Counted from the stretch's first letter, positions 23,001 to 30,520 are shown. The stretch: DNA of 64,000 nt from Spodoptera frugiperda (GCF_023101765.2 NC_064230.1:7929555-7993554); one strand, 5' to 3'. A program made the numbers and translations. Notes: a model not told the origin generated them from the letters alone.

Positions 23001-24750
23001 TCTCGTACATTAACCCGCCGTATGCTGAAGCCCTGATCAGTGCGAGACACAATGTGTATAATATTACGAAAGGTTAATGGAGAATCTTTATCAGAGAACA
23101 GTCCCTCTGTAACTCGAAACTAGTAGAGCTTTTCTCCATGAATTTACGTGAGTAAACCGTGATTTTTAGATAATGAATAGGATTTATTTTGCAAATAGGC
23201 AACAAAAAAGCACGTCTTTTACACGTCAAAATTATTATAAAGAGATCTAGTTGAGGTCTGTATTTCCGTACGGATTACAATGCAAAGCGCATGTAATGCC
23301 CCAAATGTTGCAAGCGTTCATAGGCCACGGTAACCACTTACCATCAGGTGAGCCGTGTGCTTTGCCACCGTCGTGGTATAAAAAAAACTCACAGTCACAT
23401 CTTTTATAATCCAGCCAATATTTGAGCTATAAGACGACAAAGTATATGTGCTTAAATCTTGTTTTCTTGTCTACTGTAGCCGACAGTGACGATTCAGGCC
23501 ATATTTATTAGAGTTCTTTTCCACCAGAGATATACTATGTAGCTATATCACGAAGATGTAATAGCTAAGCTGTGAAACTAACTTTAAACTACTTACATTG
23601 TTACAGGAGCGCAATCAGCCCGAAGTTCACCTACGGGGTCGTCCGTCCAGTCGACCAGCAGTGGTGGCGGGGTGGGTGGGGTCGGCGGGGTCGGCCAGCT
23701 GCCCCCCGGCGCCGGCCCGGCCACCCCGCCCGCAGACGACCGACGCTTCGGCCCCATAGGGGCTAGACATCCGCATCCAGGTATGTAGCTAATGTAACAT
23801 CTACATTGATATGGACTTATATGGCTTATGTAAATGGTAAGAGTTGACTTACATTTGGCTCATATTTTATGCGATGCAACGTCACGCCTTTATTCCCGAT
23901 GGGTTAGGCAGAGCTGCATATTACGGCACGTAATGCCAATGTATACCCACTTTTCACCTAAGGGTGAGCCTATTGCCATATACTGGCCACAATTCCAGCT
24001 ACTACTGAGGAAATGTCGAAAAACTTAAAAAAACCCAGTACTGTTTTGCTTGACCCGGGAATAGAACGCGAGACCTGTTGTCTGGCAATCGATCAATCGA
24101 TATTTTATCTAGTTATTTAAGTCCCATGTAATAAGGAGTGAGCCTGTTGCCATATACTGAACACGATTCCAGTGTTATTACTGAGAAATTATCAAAAAAC
24201 CGAAAAAAGCCCAGTAATACTTCTTTTTATGTAACTATTAAAGATGCGTGTTACATTGTATGTATGTTACATTGTATGAACGGTACTTTTCTGAACGAGT
24301 ACCTACCTTCACTGACAAACAGTCTGACGGACAATTTAATTTAACTTTCCATACGTACATATATAACCTCACGCCTGTCTCCCATGGGGATAGGCAGAGA
24401 CAATGAAACGTCAATTGCCACGGTTCTTACACACTTCTTTCGCATTTAACTTTTCAAAAGTGCCTTATTTAGGATAAATAGAAATAAATTCTTTGACTTT
24501 TGACTATACTTTTGGAAATTAAGAAGCGTTATTTTTGTATAAATACAACAAACCATTCTTTCCCATTCCAGAATCGAGCGTATTCCTCCCCGACTCCAGC
24601 ATAACGAATCTATCTTCACTGGAAGTGTCGGAACGGGAAATCGAATCGTTCAAGCGCTTTGACTTCTACTTCGAGCCGCCGCAGCATAAACCGAAAGTTC
24701 AACTGGACGTGAGAGACATCGCTGCAGCTTTGAGACAAAACCACAAGTAA
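885..24750 (+). CDS. FAM193: FAM193-family protein, 21 exons, 5' end outside window
   Basis: Exons: 885-1040, 1907-2005, 2720-2917, 3711-3937, 4935-5070, 12124-12283, 12661-12758, 13483-13602, 14283-14436, 15153-15227, 15940-16064, 16534-16674, 17106-17316, 17871-18067, 18692-18763, 19558-19644, 20280-20388, 20978-21921, 22790-22889, 23607-23780, 24572-24750. All introns are GT-AG, phases match at each join, and the total is 3,762 nt ending in TAA. The protein is rich in Gln, Lys and Ala. It has four polyQ exons, an Arg/Ala-rich coiled coil (exon 6), a Lys/Glu-rich low-complexity tract (exons 12-13) and a long Pro/Asn-rich exon 18. FAM193 identity rests on motifs recalled from the family: DLDALLQYIEG (exon 5), LPPGITLTRV (exon 16), VTLRNPMFHP (exon 18) and the C-terminal EREIESFKRF block (exon 21). 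The family's molecular role is poorly known. The exon model is firmer than the family name. Confidence 0.78.
1210..1395 (-). mobile_element. tRNA-derived SINE, reverse copy
   Basis: Read on the minus strand it begins near the GGTGCGGTGG A-box region, passes through a damaged B box and continues into the CATGTGTATGTGAACTTG and GTTTGTAAACGCACCCACG body. It is the same family as the + copy at 1582-1757 and the two copies in each CYFIP unit. Confidence 0.7.
1582..1757 (+). mobile_element. tRNA-derived SINE, + copy
   Basis: TTGGCGCGGTGGCTGGGC (A-box-like), then GGGTTCGATTCCCGC (canonical B box), then a tRNA-unrelated body ending near CAGGAGAAAGCCCTAGAG and an A-rich tail. It resembles SINEs of noctuid moths. 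Confidence 0.75.
2040..2160 (-). mobile_element. Fragment of non-LTR retrotransposon 3' end
   Basis: Reverse copy of the ORF end and 3' tail seen at 6660-6810 and 14912-15092 (shared GTCGACGTTTGGCCGCTAT and CATAAGCAGCCTATTCACTC). It lies in the intron between exons 2 and 3, next to a partial copy of the 270-425 repeat. A short reverse copy of a sequence also found at 15500-15610 follows at 2385-2490. Confidence 0.65.
2720..2917 (+). CDS. FAM193: FAM193 exon 3, polyglutamine
   Basis: A 66-codon phase 0-0 exon between TTGTTACAG and CAG|gttagt. About half the residues are Gln, written with mixed CAA and CAG codons. The tract is broken by the non-repeat segment KKPEPIYDLPIHNKPTL. Mixed codons and the embedded unique segment argue for a real coding tract rather than a pure microsatellite. 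Confidence 0.75.
2946..3653. mobile_element. MITE with expanded internal minisatellite
   Basis: Terminal inverted repeats GTAAGCGTCCACAGGCCC (2946-2963) and its exact complement (3636-3653). Related shorter elements sit in the CYFIP units (e.g. 34405-34592, 44460-44590). Between about 3215 and 3625 the inside is a degenerate tandem array of GATCCGACCGATGCGTGC-type units (15-18 bp), which leaves all three forward frames open. Nothing suggests coding. It fills the intron between FAM193 exons 3 and 4. Confidence 0.75.
3711..3937 (+). CDS. FAM193: FAM193 exon 4, polyglutamine plus Ser-rich tail
   Basis: A 227-nt exon from TCTTACAG to TCTGG|gtgagt. About 45 residues of Gln/Ala repeat lead into SLSSRDTSVFSTSSGCSG, a Ser-rich segment that continues in exon 5. 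It ends in phase 2, which matches the single leading base of exon 5. Confidence 0.75.
4391..4626. mobile_element. PIF/Harbinger-like MITE
   Basis: Inverted terminal repeats GGCAGTTGTCCCACC and GGTGGGACAACTGCC, flanked on both sides by TAA, consistent with the 3-bp TWA target duplication of Harbinger-type elements. The inside is non-coding. It lies in the intron between exons 4 and 5. The stretch 4010-4260 before it is a SINE-like fragment (TACGGCACGTAATGCCGC motif). Confidence 0.65.
4935..5070 (+). CDS. FAM193: FAM193 exon 5, DLDALLQYIEG motif
   Basis: The exon opens after CTCTTCCAG. It encodes RPEDTRDLDALLQYIEG followed by a basic run (KKRAKKQRQKAKK) and ends AAG|gtaagc. The acidic LLQYIEG motif followed by a basic helix is the clearest FAM193-like feature of the central region. 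It joins in phase 0 to exon 6 across a 7-kb, transposon-filled intron; no better candidate exon was seen between them. Confidence 0.75.
5891..6247 (-). pseudogene. Endonuclease end of R4-like element
   Basis: Encodes TDRTIVANKPDIVVIDRQAR, then MIIDITIPDDENLVKAEKDK and ends in RFLSLEP before a stop at 5891-5893. This is the C-terminal restriction-like endonuclease typical of R4/R2-type elements, with a K-P-D...D pattern. It is cut off from its upstream half (YWDRS, at about 6820) by the insertion at 6252-6817. Confidence 0.75.
6248..6820 (+). mobile_element. Truncated Jockey/CR1-like retrotransposon, nested insertion
   Basis: This is the 3' end of a different non-LTR element inserted on the + strand into the R4-like endonuclease region. 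It encodes MEYCSHLWDGSAKCQLDALE near 6308 and AREWNSLPESVFPDGYNLGV near 6632, which are in two frames (a frameshift near 6470). It ends in a poly-A run at about 6808-6817. AGAT occurs at both junctions (6248-6251 and 6817-6820), a likely target duplication. The same 3' end recurs at 14912-15092. Confidence 0.78.
6896..8776 (-). pseudogene. Reverse transcriptase ORF of R4-like element
   Basis: A 626-codon open frame. NWKSPGPDGLHNFWLK is near residue 45, RPITCLPTVYK near 105, IDFKKVYDSVP (motif A, Asp about 176), GIFQGDSLSP (about 237) and YMDDLKLF (motif C, about 281). The catalytic residues are present, but the frame runs out at 6896 after GEYLHRHGQ. The expected continuation (KIIHQQLALHYQLVEFEVPY, positions 6825-6945) is in another frame, so one indel near 6945 breaks it. 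No 5' end is present, so it is inactive here. Confidence 0.8.
8940..9173. repeat. GC-rich, CACGCG-repeat segment
   Basis: Contains several near-repeats of GCTACACACGCGYGT and TGCATCGC-like words and no gene. It abuts the left copy of the 754-bp direct repeat. The junction word CGTTTAAAAAACG may be a transposon terminus. Function unknown. Confidence 0.4.
9174..9927. repeat. Direct repeat, left copy (754 bp)
   Basis: Begins TTAAAAAACGTGGTGTGCAT and ends AAAGTCCCCTTCTCCTTT. It matches 10605-11359 over its whole length with scattered substitutions and small indels. On the minus strand it has a TATA-like CTTTATAAAG near 9600 and a downstream ATG at 9515 opening a 64-codon frame (MDRCVDCTIATGRNNSYWQK...). 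The right copy keeps the same ATG but diverges in frame, so this is decayed coding sequence or chance. The ends lack TG...CA, so LTRs are not favoured. Confidence 0.6.
10605..11359. repeat. Direct repeat, right copy (755 bp)
   Basis: Second copy of 9174-9927, 1,431 bp further on. The 677 bp between them (9928-10604) shows no ORF and includes a short GC-rich block (10170-10260). The minus-strand frame starting at the homologous ATG carries an in-frame stop in the middle, and its last part (YLNWERYQENIRTPPP, then DDILLIIEDE) continues in phase with that stop. Confidence 0.6.
11360..12123. repeat. MITE fragment and 28-bp x3 tandem repeat
   Basis: 11470-11540 is a piece of the foldback MITE family marked by TCTGATTGGTTGGTTCATTCG. 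11994-12077 is three head-to-tail copies of a 28-bp unit (AGCTTATAGATATAGATCAG...) ending 46 bases before FAM193 exon 6. Nothing coding was seen. Confidence 0.55.
12124..14436 (+). CDS. FAM193: FAM193 exons 6-9, coiled-coil region
   Basis: Exon 6 (12124-12283) is strongly GC-rich and encodes an Arg/Glu/Ala helix (LESRLLEERAAVAAEL, then ARRELDALHVARNAAKRR) with heptad-like leucines. Exon 7 (12661-12758) contains QLGELTTLMNTTSK. Exon 8 (13483-13602) is helical (KQVLDFTRRLQNCERQLAES). Exon 9 (14283-14436) is a third Gln-rich exon ending in KLEKQKQAATATFI. Together they look like one interrupted coiled coil. Confidence 0.72.
12370..12426. repeat. Perfect 26-bp inverted repeat with 5-nt loop
   Basis: Arms 12370-12395 and 12401-12426 are exact complements (GCTTGTTCTTGCCTGTGGTG... 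and its reverse) around the loop TGAAC. It lies in the intron between exons 6 and 7, at the edge of an interspersed repeat that continues to about 12600. It looks like a recent snap-back duplication, or possibly a sequencing or assembly fold-back. Confidence 0.7.
14060..14190. mobile_element. Foldback MITE, AACGCG/CCAATCAGAGC family
   Basis: Near-palindrome around GATTGGTTGCTTTATTCGAA...CAATCAGAGCGCCGAACGCG with outer GTAAAGCAAACTCGTACTAA. Other copies: about 5090-5210, 11470-11540, 16080-16220, 20070-20140, and one in each CYFIP unit (30905-31050, 36045-36190, 40985-41125, 46030-46170 and onward). Non-coding. Confidence 0.6.
14912..15092 (+). mobile_element. 3' end of Jockey/CR1-like element
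   Basis: Encodes VRTAREWNYLPESVFPDGYN... to MGRRAPS, then a tail ending GGCCAAACGTCGACCCATTA. It is the same element as the nested insertion at 6248-6820. The block 14735-14880 before it carries a different repeat (GTTGTGTGAGTGAGGTTACC) also seen reversed at 18960-19070 and 29290-29350. It lies in the intron before exon 10. Confidence 0.7.
15153..17316 (+). CDS. FAM193: FAM193 exons 10-13, Lys/Glu-rich region
   Basis: Exon 10 (15153-15227) encodes a short Gly/Arg segment containing MVCVRRAPPDG. Exon 11 (15940-16064) includes QTWEQALAHINQLAKGKDKE. Exon 12 (16534-16674) ends LSKKQRKLLAKQQ. Exon 13 (17106-17316) is almost entirely Lys, Glu, Ala and Pro. Phases run 1, 0, 0, 1 and are consistent throughout. 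The region is charged, probably disordered and has possible nuclear-localisation signals. Confidence 0.7.
15228..15939. other. Intron between FAM193 exons 10 and 11
   Basis: A/T-rich. 15500-15610 is a reverse copy of 2385-2490. No exon or RNA gene was seen. Confidence 0.5.
16415..17060. repeat. Interspersed-repeat fragments around exon 12
   Basis: Two copies of the ubiquitous ACTAGC...TTTATAATATTAGTA repeat (about 16415-16510 and 16905-17050) flank exon 12. At 16685-16770 lies one arm of the GACGAGGAA...ACTAGTTTCAAGCC foldback MITE whose complete copy is at 27128-27365. Confidence 0.5.
17871..18067 (+). CDS. FAM193: FAM193 exon 14, polyglutamine
   Basis: The fourth Gln-rich exon, from CTTTACAG to AAG|gtagga. 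A Gln/Ala stretch and a second uninterrupted Gln run precede the unique segment QVINITPDTTIEVVSKK. Codons are mixed CAA and CAG. Confidence 0.75.
18100..18260. mobile_element. MITE fragment, CTACCAGAGAT family
   Basis: Starts GGTGCTTTTCTACCAGAGAT and carries GTGAGGAAGTTGCGCAGCTC. Related copies are at 19760-20075 (the other end, CATTTTTGATGGAAAAGTAC), 23513-23580 and in the CYFIP units near 34080-34320, 44243-44460 and 59338-59540. Confidence 0.55.
18692..20388 (+). CDS. FAM193: FAM193 exons 15-17, LPPGITLTRV motif
   Basis: Exon 15 (18692-18763, 24 codons) encodes NQCSNELEKPASCSIMEQ and then LSCGVQ. Exon 16 (19558-19644) encodes VADLKLPPGITLTRVQPSDK, a recognisable FAM193 motif. Exon 17 (20280-20388) is Pro/Ala-rich with PIINADPANVMFSTAHPG. 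Exon 16 lies just right of an interspersed repeat that ends about 19530. Confidence 0.75.
18850..19530. repeat. Interspersed-repeat cluster in intron 15-16
   Basis: 18850-19070 is a reverse retroelement tail (TTGGGCCTCCGGTAACCTCA) also seen at 25085-25310 and 29100-29360. 19260-19325 carries GGAGTGGAAGGAGGGTAGGGAGGCTTTTGCCCTGCAGTGGGACG-type tail words. 19330-19530 is a reverse copy of the ACTAGC...AATATTAGTA repeat. Confidence 0.5.
20978..21921 (+). CDS. FAM193: FAM193 exon 18, largest exon
   Basis: A 944-nt exon from TCAACAG to ACGCAG|gtaagt. It begins with a Lys-rich run (KKAKKKAKKAAAAAEEKQ), then DGTKIVTLRNPMFHPNLPPV, the family motif. A long Pro/Asn/Gln-rich, probably disordered segment follows, with short aromatic islands such as FFKAP-like and YTGLYTPFG patches. 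An internal ATG at 21016 is not needed, because the frame is open to the acceptor. Confidence 0.85.
21935..22760. repeat. Intron 18-19 repeats
   Basis: 21940-22045 is a retroelement tail (GACAGACAGACTGACGGACA...TTTTGACTTTGACTTTTGG). 22065-22195 has two B-box-like GGGTTCGATTCCCG words, relics of tRNA-derived SINEs. 22665-22760 is a reverse copy of the 270-425 repeat. Confidence 0.5.
22790..23780 (+). CDS. FAM193: FAM193 exons 19-20
   Basis: Exon 19 (22790-22889) follows a C-rich acceptor and includes EESLFSRPAHAWPDQLYS. Exon 20 (23607-23780) is a very GC-rich Ser/Gly/Pro linker ending DDRRFGPIGARHPHPG. Both are phase 1 at the downstream end. In the ORF-length view exon 20 looks like Arg/Pro noise, because the ATG-initiated frame there is not the spliced frame. 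Confidence 0.72.
22963..23175. mobile_element. Foldback MITE, degenerate copy
   Basis: Outer end ACTATCGTGAGACATAC, arms containing AAATCACAGTTTACTC and GTAAACCGTGATTTTTAG. The left arm has lost the CTCTACTAGTTTCGAG part that the right arm keeps. Same family as 26411-26650 and the copies in the CYFIP units. Confidence 0.65.
23860..24510. repeat. SINE and retroelement-tail fragments in last intron
   Basis: 23870-24110 and 24120-24210 are pieces of a SINE that is seen in fuller form at 27704-27965 (GAGCCTATTGCCATATACTG, TACGGCACGTAATGCC). 24305-24505 is a retroelement tail with GACAATTTAATTTAAC and TTTGACTTTTGAC. No additional exon was seen. Confidence 0.5.
24572..24750 (+). CDS. FAM193: FAM193 terminal exon
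   Basis: The exon opens after CCCATTCCAG. It encodes SSVFLPDSSITNLSSLEVSE, then REIESFKRFDFYFEPPQ and DVRDIAAALRQNHK before TAA at 24748-24750. The FLP...(S/T)EREIE(S/Y)FKRF block is the C-terminal signature I recall for FAM193 proteins. Candidate polyadenylation signals lie several hundred bases downstream (AATAAA-containing A/T-rich DNA near 25320-25485), but none stands out. Confidence 0.82.
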
Positions 24751-26410
24751 TAAGCCACGCCTCTTTTGGAAAAATGTAAAAAATATAACTTGGTTATATT
24801 GTGGACATTGGAGTGTATTGAGAACTTAAATTTTGATTTAATTCGTATCGTAAGACTTACTAAATTAATATTTTAGACGCCAACAAATATCTGTTGAATG
24901 CAAACCCTCCGCTAGCGCTGGTAATTTTTACCCGGAGTGGGGGGGGGGGCAATGCGTTTAATGTGTTAATTATTATGTTATCATTATATTACAAAATTGT
25001 CAATTTTTTTTTCAAAATTACATCCAAATTTATGTTTAAGTCCCCCTCCATCCCAAATCCCCCTATCTCTTAAAGGTCGGCAATGCACTAGAAACTCCTC
25101 TAGTGAAACAACGCTTGCGTTATGTAAGTGAGGTTACTGGAGGCCCAATTAACCCCTCTTCCCAATCTCCGATTCCCCAACAACCCTTAAATTCCTAACC
25201 CCCAAAAGGCTGGTAACGCACTTGTAACGCCTCTGGTGTTTCAAGTGTTCATGGGCGGCGACGATTGCTTACTATCAGGTGATACGTCTGCTCGTCTACC
25301 GGCTTATACCATAAAAATATCCAAATAAATGTTTGGTAATGTTTTTTTTTAAATAAATATTATTTAATTAAAGTTCTCATATTATATACTTCAATGTTTA
25401 CAAATTAAAAGTATATTTAACACATTGAAATAAATACAAATGAAAATAAGCCATTTGCAACTTTATGCCCTAGAAAATAAAGAAATAGTAGATTTTGCTG
25501 TCAGTTTTAAGTTTCATAGCTAAATACCGCACTCAGAGACATTTAATGATTACTTAAACTATTCCTTAGTAACGATTTTGTATCGTAAAACAATTGCTAA
25601 GGACTGGGTTAGGTAACCATTAAATGACTCTCAGTACGACAGTATATTAGTGTTTTATAATTCTAAACAACCTGTTTTCGCTTGTGATTTTAAGTTTATT
25701 AGCTATTTATGTCCTTATTAGGACAAAATATCACTTTTGTTATGTCAATATTTTGCAAATTAATTGACATTTACTTTGACAAGATATATGGAAACCTACT
25801 CATGTGGTCGCAGTCTCTTTTTGAAAGTCTAACGTCTTAAATATCGTGCTATCGCTGTCATTTTATAAAGAATTGATAGGGACAGAACTAGTTTTGAGAG
25901 CGTCTTAAAATTGAGTAGCGTTTGAGTATTCGGGCATAAAACATATTTAAGGTGTTCTAAAAGTATCTGCCACGGCTTTAATGGGAGGTAGTGTTGTGTT
26001 TGAACATTACAATAGTGGAATAATTTTGACTACCCGTTTTCTTAAAAGGACATTTCATAAATAACGGTTTCCTTGTCAGTCTTTCGATTAAGTCACATGA
26101 TTTATACTAGCCTCTGTCAATGGTTTCGCTCGCGTTCCTATGGGATAAAAAGTACTAAGGTTAAAAGTGTGATAAAAATTGACAAAGCGATAATTAAATC
26201 GTTTAATATGTAATTTCGACATGAGAATTATAAGTATAGGACATGACTATATAAAAAAATCGGACTGAATTTTAATAATATGTTTAAAAAAATATATCTG
26301 TTTTGAAACCATTATCTCTACTGTCCACCTTAAAATTTAACTATATGTTTATTATAAGGGAATTCGCACAAATGATTGAGTTAAATTTTACGACAAAAAT
26401 ATGTAAAATT
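24751..26410. other. FAM193 3' flank and intergenic DNA
   Basis: A/T-rich with no ORF of interest. 25085-25310 is a retroelement tail (GAGGTTACTGGAGGCCCAAT). The transcript's 3' UTR probably ends in the first kilobase, but the site cannot be fixed from sequence alone. A fragment of the ACTAGCcTC(T)GCCA-type repeat begins near 26108. Confidence 0.4.
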
Positions 26411-26650
26411 TTAGCTAACTAAAAATCACGGTTTACTCACGTACATTAATGGAGAAAAGCTCTACTAGTTTCGAGTCACAGAGGGACTCTTCATCATGAG
26501 CAGCGTGCGCAGACGCGGCGACATCGCGCAGCCTAGTAACGCTTTAGAAGTCCCTCTGTGACTCGAAACTAGTAGAGCTTTTCTCAATTAATGTACGTGA
26601 GTAAACCGTGATTTTTTAGTTAATTTACTATGTCTTACGATAGTTATTAT
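26411..26650. mobile_element. Foldback MITE, complete copy
   Basis: Long near-perfect arms, about 26411-26490 and 26549-26625 (words GGTTTACTCACGTACATTAA and CTCTACTAGTTTCGAGTCAC), around a short core containing GCGCAGACGCGGCGAC. The right end continues into ACTATGTCTTACGATAGTTAT, the family's outer terminus. The same core, in opposite orientation, lies in each CYFIP unit. Confidence 0.75.
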
Positions 26651-27127
26651 AAATATATAGGAATGCTTTCAAAACAGATATAGCTTTGACAACTTATTAT
26701 ATAAAGTATGTATTGTAAAATATATACTTTAATATGTGTGTTCAACAGACAGTTTTGCCTATGTATCTGTTGAACAAAATGTCTTTTTCAATATTGACAT
26801 AAGAATTTTTGTAAACTAATGAGTATTGAATTGATTAGACAATATGACTTGCTTGACACGTTAGCTCAACGATGCGGTGATTCTAAAAGTCCTGCTTATT
26901 TTTTATAAGTCCCTGGTGCATCTCGAAACTAGTCGAGCTTGCTTGAAATGTTACGAGAGTAAGCTGTAGTGTCTAATTGATTTAGTTGTATGTAATGAAA
27001 TGACGAAGATTTTTAATCTATGTATGGTCGAGTAGTCAGTTCGATTACCGATCGAGAACATATATGGGGTATTTATTACTCTATGTTAAAACATCCAATT
27101 ATATTTGGATTTGATATCGACAAAAAA

Positions 27128-27365
27128 GAATTATGAGTTAATTATTATGTTGTCGGCTTACACACGTATTTGTTTGACGAGGAACTCGACTAGTTTCAAG
27201 CCATGCAATATTAGCAGCGCGACAATCGCCGCGTCGTGTGTCGCGGAATGCTGCTCATGAATATGAGCCTCTAGCATGGCTTGAAACTAGTCGAGTTCCT
27301 CGTCAAACAAATACGTGAGTAAGCCGATAACATAATAATTAATTTAGTATGTCTCACGAAAGTTA
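27128..27365. mobile_element. Foldback MITE, related second subfamily
   Basis: Arms 27143-27206 and 27274-27338 are almost exact complements (CGAGGAACTCGACTAGTTTC and CATGGCTTGAAACTAGTCGA). The core contains CGCCGCGTCGTGTGTCGCGG. The outer end TAGTATGTCTCACGAAAG matches the terminus of the 26411-26650 family, so the two subfamilies probably share a transposase source. Confidence 0.7.
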
Positions 27366-27703
27366 CAATAAAAGAATTATGAAGTAGATTACCAAAAAAA
27401 AAAAAAAGAATTTTAAGCTAATTATTATAAAATAAGTAGAAACATTCTTATGTGACAGTTTTTTATATAATAATAAATAATAAAGGTATAAAGTTAAAAT
27501 ATAATAATACATAAAAATAGAATTGTTTTAGTGATTTCAAGTACCCGATAATATAAGAAATAGGTACTTATAATAAAAGGATGGATTTGTGTGTCCGTCT
27601 CACTAGTAGACCTATTATAGATAGATAGATTGAAGATTTACTTCATGATTCTTTATCTTATAGACGCTTTTAAATTATTATAATGCCTGTTATACTAAAA
27701 AAA

Positions 27704-27965
27704 TACTGCCTCGTTGGTCGAGTGTTCGCAAGTGCGACTGCCGGACAAGGGGTCTCGGGGTCGGGCAAAGTATTACTGGGGTGTTTTCGCTTTTTCGAAA
27801 ATTTCTCAGTAGTAGCACGGAGTCTGGAATTGTGTCCAGTATATGGCAATAGGCTCACCCTCTATTACATGGAACTTATAACGCAAATGGTGAAATGTGG
27901 GTGTACATTGTATAGCGGCATTCGTGCCGTAAAGTGCACCTCTGCCTACCGCTTCGGGGATTGAA
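27704..27965 (+). mobile_element. tRNA-derived SINE, second family
   Basis: CTCGTTGGTCGAGTGTTCGC (A-box-like), a degenerate B box at GGTCTCGGGGTCGGGC, then a body with AGTCTGGAATTGTGTCCAGT and GTATAGCGGCATTCGTGCCG. Fragments of the same family occur at 4010-4260 and 23870-24210. Confidence 0.65.
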
Positions 27966-29384
27966 TTGAATCGCTATGTATTAAAAGCCGTATTGAAATC
28001 CGTTGCGTAGTTTCTAAGATCTAACATTGAGACAGACAGTTGAAAGCGACTTTTGTTACATAGGTTTTTTTAGGGAATTTATGTGTTTTTTCATATGTTA
28101 AATTTTGTTACGACTGAATTCGTTATAATGTTGAAGCATTACTTATATCAGTCGGTATTACGAATATATACACGAAGAGAAAAGCCTTGACTTGTATTAA
28201 AATTTAAGACATTAAGATATTTTCAAATTTTGACGAAAATTGGACTCAAATTCACTGCGTCTGTATTTACAACATGATTGGTGAAATGTCGCTATTGCAT
28301 TGTATGTCTTGATAACATTTTAATGTTTACTTAAACTATTCCTTAGTAACGATTTTGTTCCGTAAAACAATTGCTTAGGACTGGGTTAAGTAACCATTAA
28401 ATGAGTCAGCGGTTAGTACTACAGGCATTATATTAATATTTAAAGCGTTTATATTGAAAGTAAAAACCTGGCAGTATATATGCCACTCCATAATTAGTCC
28501 CCTGAGTGGCCCATTCGGTTGTATGATGTATAACATAAGAGAAAATACATTATCATAGATGAATTGCTGTGTTTTATTTTACCTGTACTTACCATAAAAT
28601 ATATTATACTAGCTACGTCCGCGCGGTTTCACCCGCTCTGCTTGGTTCCTTTTGGTCATAGCGTGATATTTTATAGCCTATAGCCTTTCTTGATAAATGC
28701 ACTATTCAGCACAAAAAAAAAATATTCAAATCGGACCAGTAGTTCTGGAGATTAGCGCGTTCAAACAAACAAACTCTTCATCTTTATAATATTAGTAAGT
28801 ATTATATAGAATAGAACCAGGCGTTACTTTGTGGAAATCCATGCTACACTAACAATACAGTAAGATTTTTTAGTTTTAATTCCGCTTATACATGTATTTT
28901 TTAACATGCGGTGTGCAGCACCGCCCTCCCGCCCGCAATTAAATGCTCATGCAGCAGAGGTGCAACATAAATAAAACACACACACATAAAATATATTTTT
29001 GAGAAGGCAAAATTATCCAGACTACTTTGTTGGTCAATTTGAGGCAAGGCCGAGCGGCACTCGACCCGAGCAGATCTCTTTTTTTTGTGGAACACGATGG
29101 TAAACGAGCAGACGGATCACCTAATGGTAAGCAATCTAAATTTTGTCTAAATTTTTCATTTGTTGCTAAATAAATAATTTTTCTTTCAATCGCTGCCCAT
29201 GGACATTTGAAACACCAGAGGCGTTACAAGTGTGTTGCCGGCCTTTTGGGGGTTAGGAATTTAAGGGTTGTTGGGGAATCAGAGATTGAGAAGGCGGGTA
29301 ATTGGGCCTCCGGTAACCTCACACACAACGAAACACAACGCAAGCGTTGTTTCTCGTCAGATTTATGTGACACACTTAAACCTT
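27966..29384. other. Intergenic DNA left of CYFIP array
   Basis: No gene seen. 28612-28805 is a copy of the ACTAGC...TTTATAATATTAGTA repeat. 29097-29360 is a retroelement tail (CTCCGGTAACCTC). Homology to the tandem units starts at about 29385 with TATTTCACATCG. Confidence 0.5.
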
Positions 29385-29466
29385 AGTGGTTTGTTTATAC
29401 ATATTTCACATCGTTTGAGGCTCGGGGGTATAATACAAATAATACACATTTTCAAGGTTTGTATAC

Positions 29467-29472
29467 TTTATT
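29467..29472 (-). terminator. Candidate poly(A) signal, unit 1 and equivalents
   Basis: AATAAA on the minus strand (TTTATT on +), about 2 kb after the exon D stop codon, in a strongly conserved block (GTATACTTTATTTA). Equivalents: 34683, 39819, 44674, 49712, 54753 and 59882. Each copy could thus end its own transcript. The long 3' UTR is inferred; no nearer minus-strand signal was noticed. Confidence 0.45.
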
Positions 29473-30135
29473 TAATAATTATAATAAAAAAGATTACATA
29501 ATTCTTATAATATTCTTGCATACATCGCCTGGACAGTCCACGCTACCATCAGTTGACTGGACAATCTCTACACTACACGAGTCACTGTTTACATGTTACC
29601 ATTAGCTCATGTCGATACAAAACTTCATGATTTTAATAAATAACATTATACATAGCCAAATAATATATTTCTAATACTTATGTGAGAATTATATTAATTC
29701 TAAATAGAATTTTAACCAAAAATATTTTGCTGAGAGACAAATCTCAAATAATATCTAATACTAGCTTCTGCCAGTGGCTTCGTTCGCGTTTCCGTGGGAT
29801 AAAAAGTAGGTATCCTAAGTGTTATTTCACACCATAAACTAGCCCTGTTCCAAATTTCACCCCAATCCCTTCAGCCATTTTGACGTGATTAAGTAACAAA
29901 GATACACACAAACTTTCGCATTTGTAATACATATTTAGTAAAGTAATAGACTAATAAATAAAATTGGAGTGTATGTTTGTAATATTGAAATAACCGCTTT
30001 TTACTACATGCATATGAATATACATACACCGAAAAAATCGTTTTTACAATTTTTGTCTGTCTGTCAGTTTGTTCAGGTTAATCTCTGAAATGGCTGGAAC
30101 GATATAAGTTTTCAAACTGACATGGTCACTAACAC

Positions 30136-30289
30136 TATTATTAGAACTTGAGACGGGATATTTACCATGTTTATTTATGTCGATGAGTTTCCGATATTTC
30201 GGCACTGTTGCAAGCGCCAATGAATCGACAGTTCATCTGTGATCATGTGAATCATGTGTAAATATCCCGTCTCAAGTTCTAATAATATG
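30136..30289. mobile_element. MITE present only in unit 1
   Basis: Inverted ends TTAGAACTTGAGACGGGATA and its complement enclose about 100 bp. The duplicated flanking words ATGGCTGGAAC and ATGGCTGAACC suggest that the insertion split a sequence intact in units 2, 3 and 7. It was inserted after unit 1 separated from the other copies. Confidence 0.6.
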
Positions 30290-30520
30290 GCTGAACCGAT
30301 TTAGACGGGACTTTTATTGACAGGTGGCTGATGTACTAAGGAGTAACTTAGGCTACTTTTATTTGTCACAAAGTCCGCAAATCCAAGCGAGTGAAGCCGC
30401 GGGCATCAGTAAGTATTATAGTAAAGATTATGCTTAATCTAATAATATAAAGTCTTTAGATTATTCAAAAATGCGAATTAATAAAAACTTATTAAAGAAT
30501 TCTTGGAAAATATCTTTATA

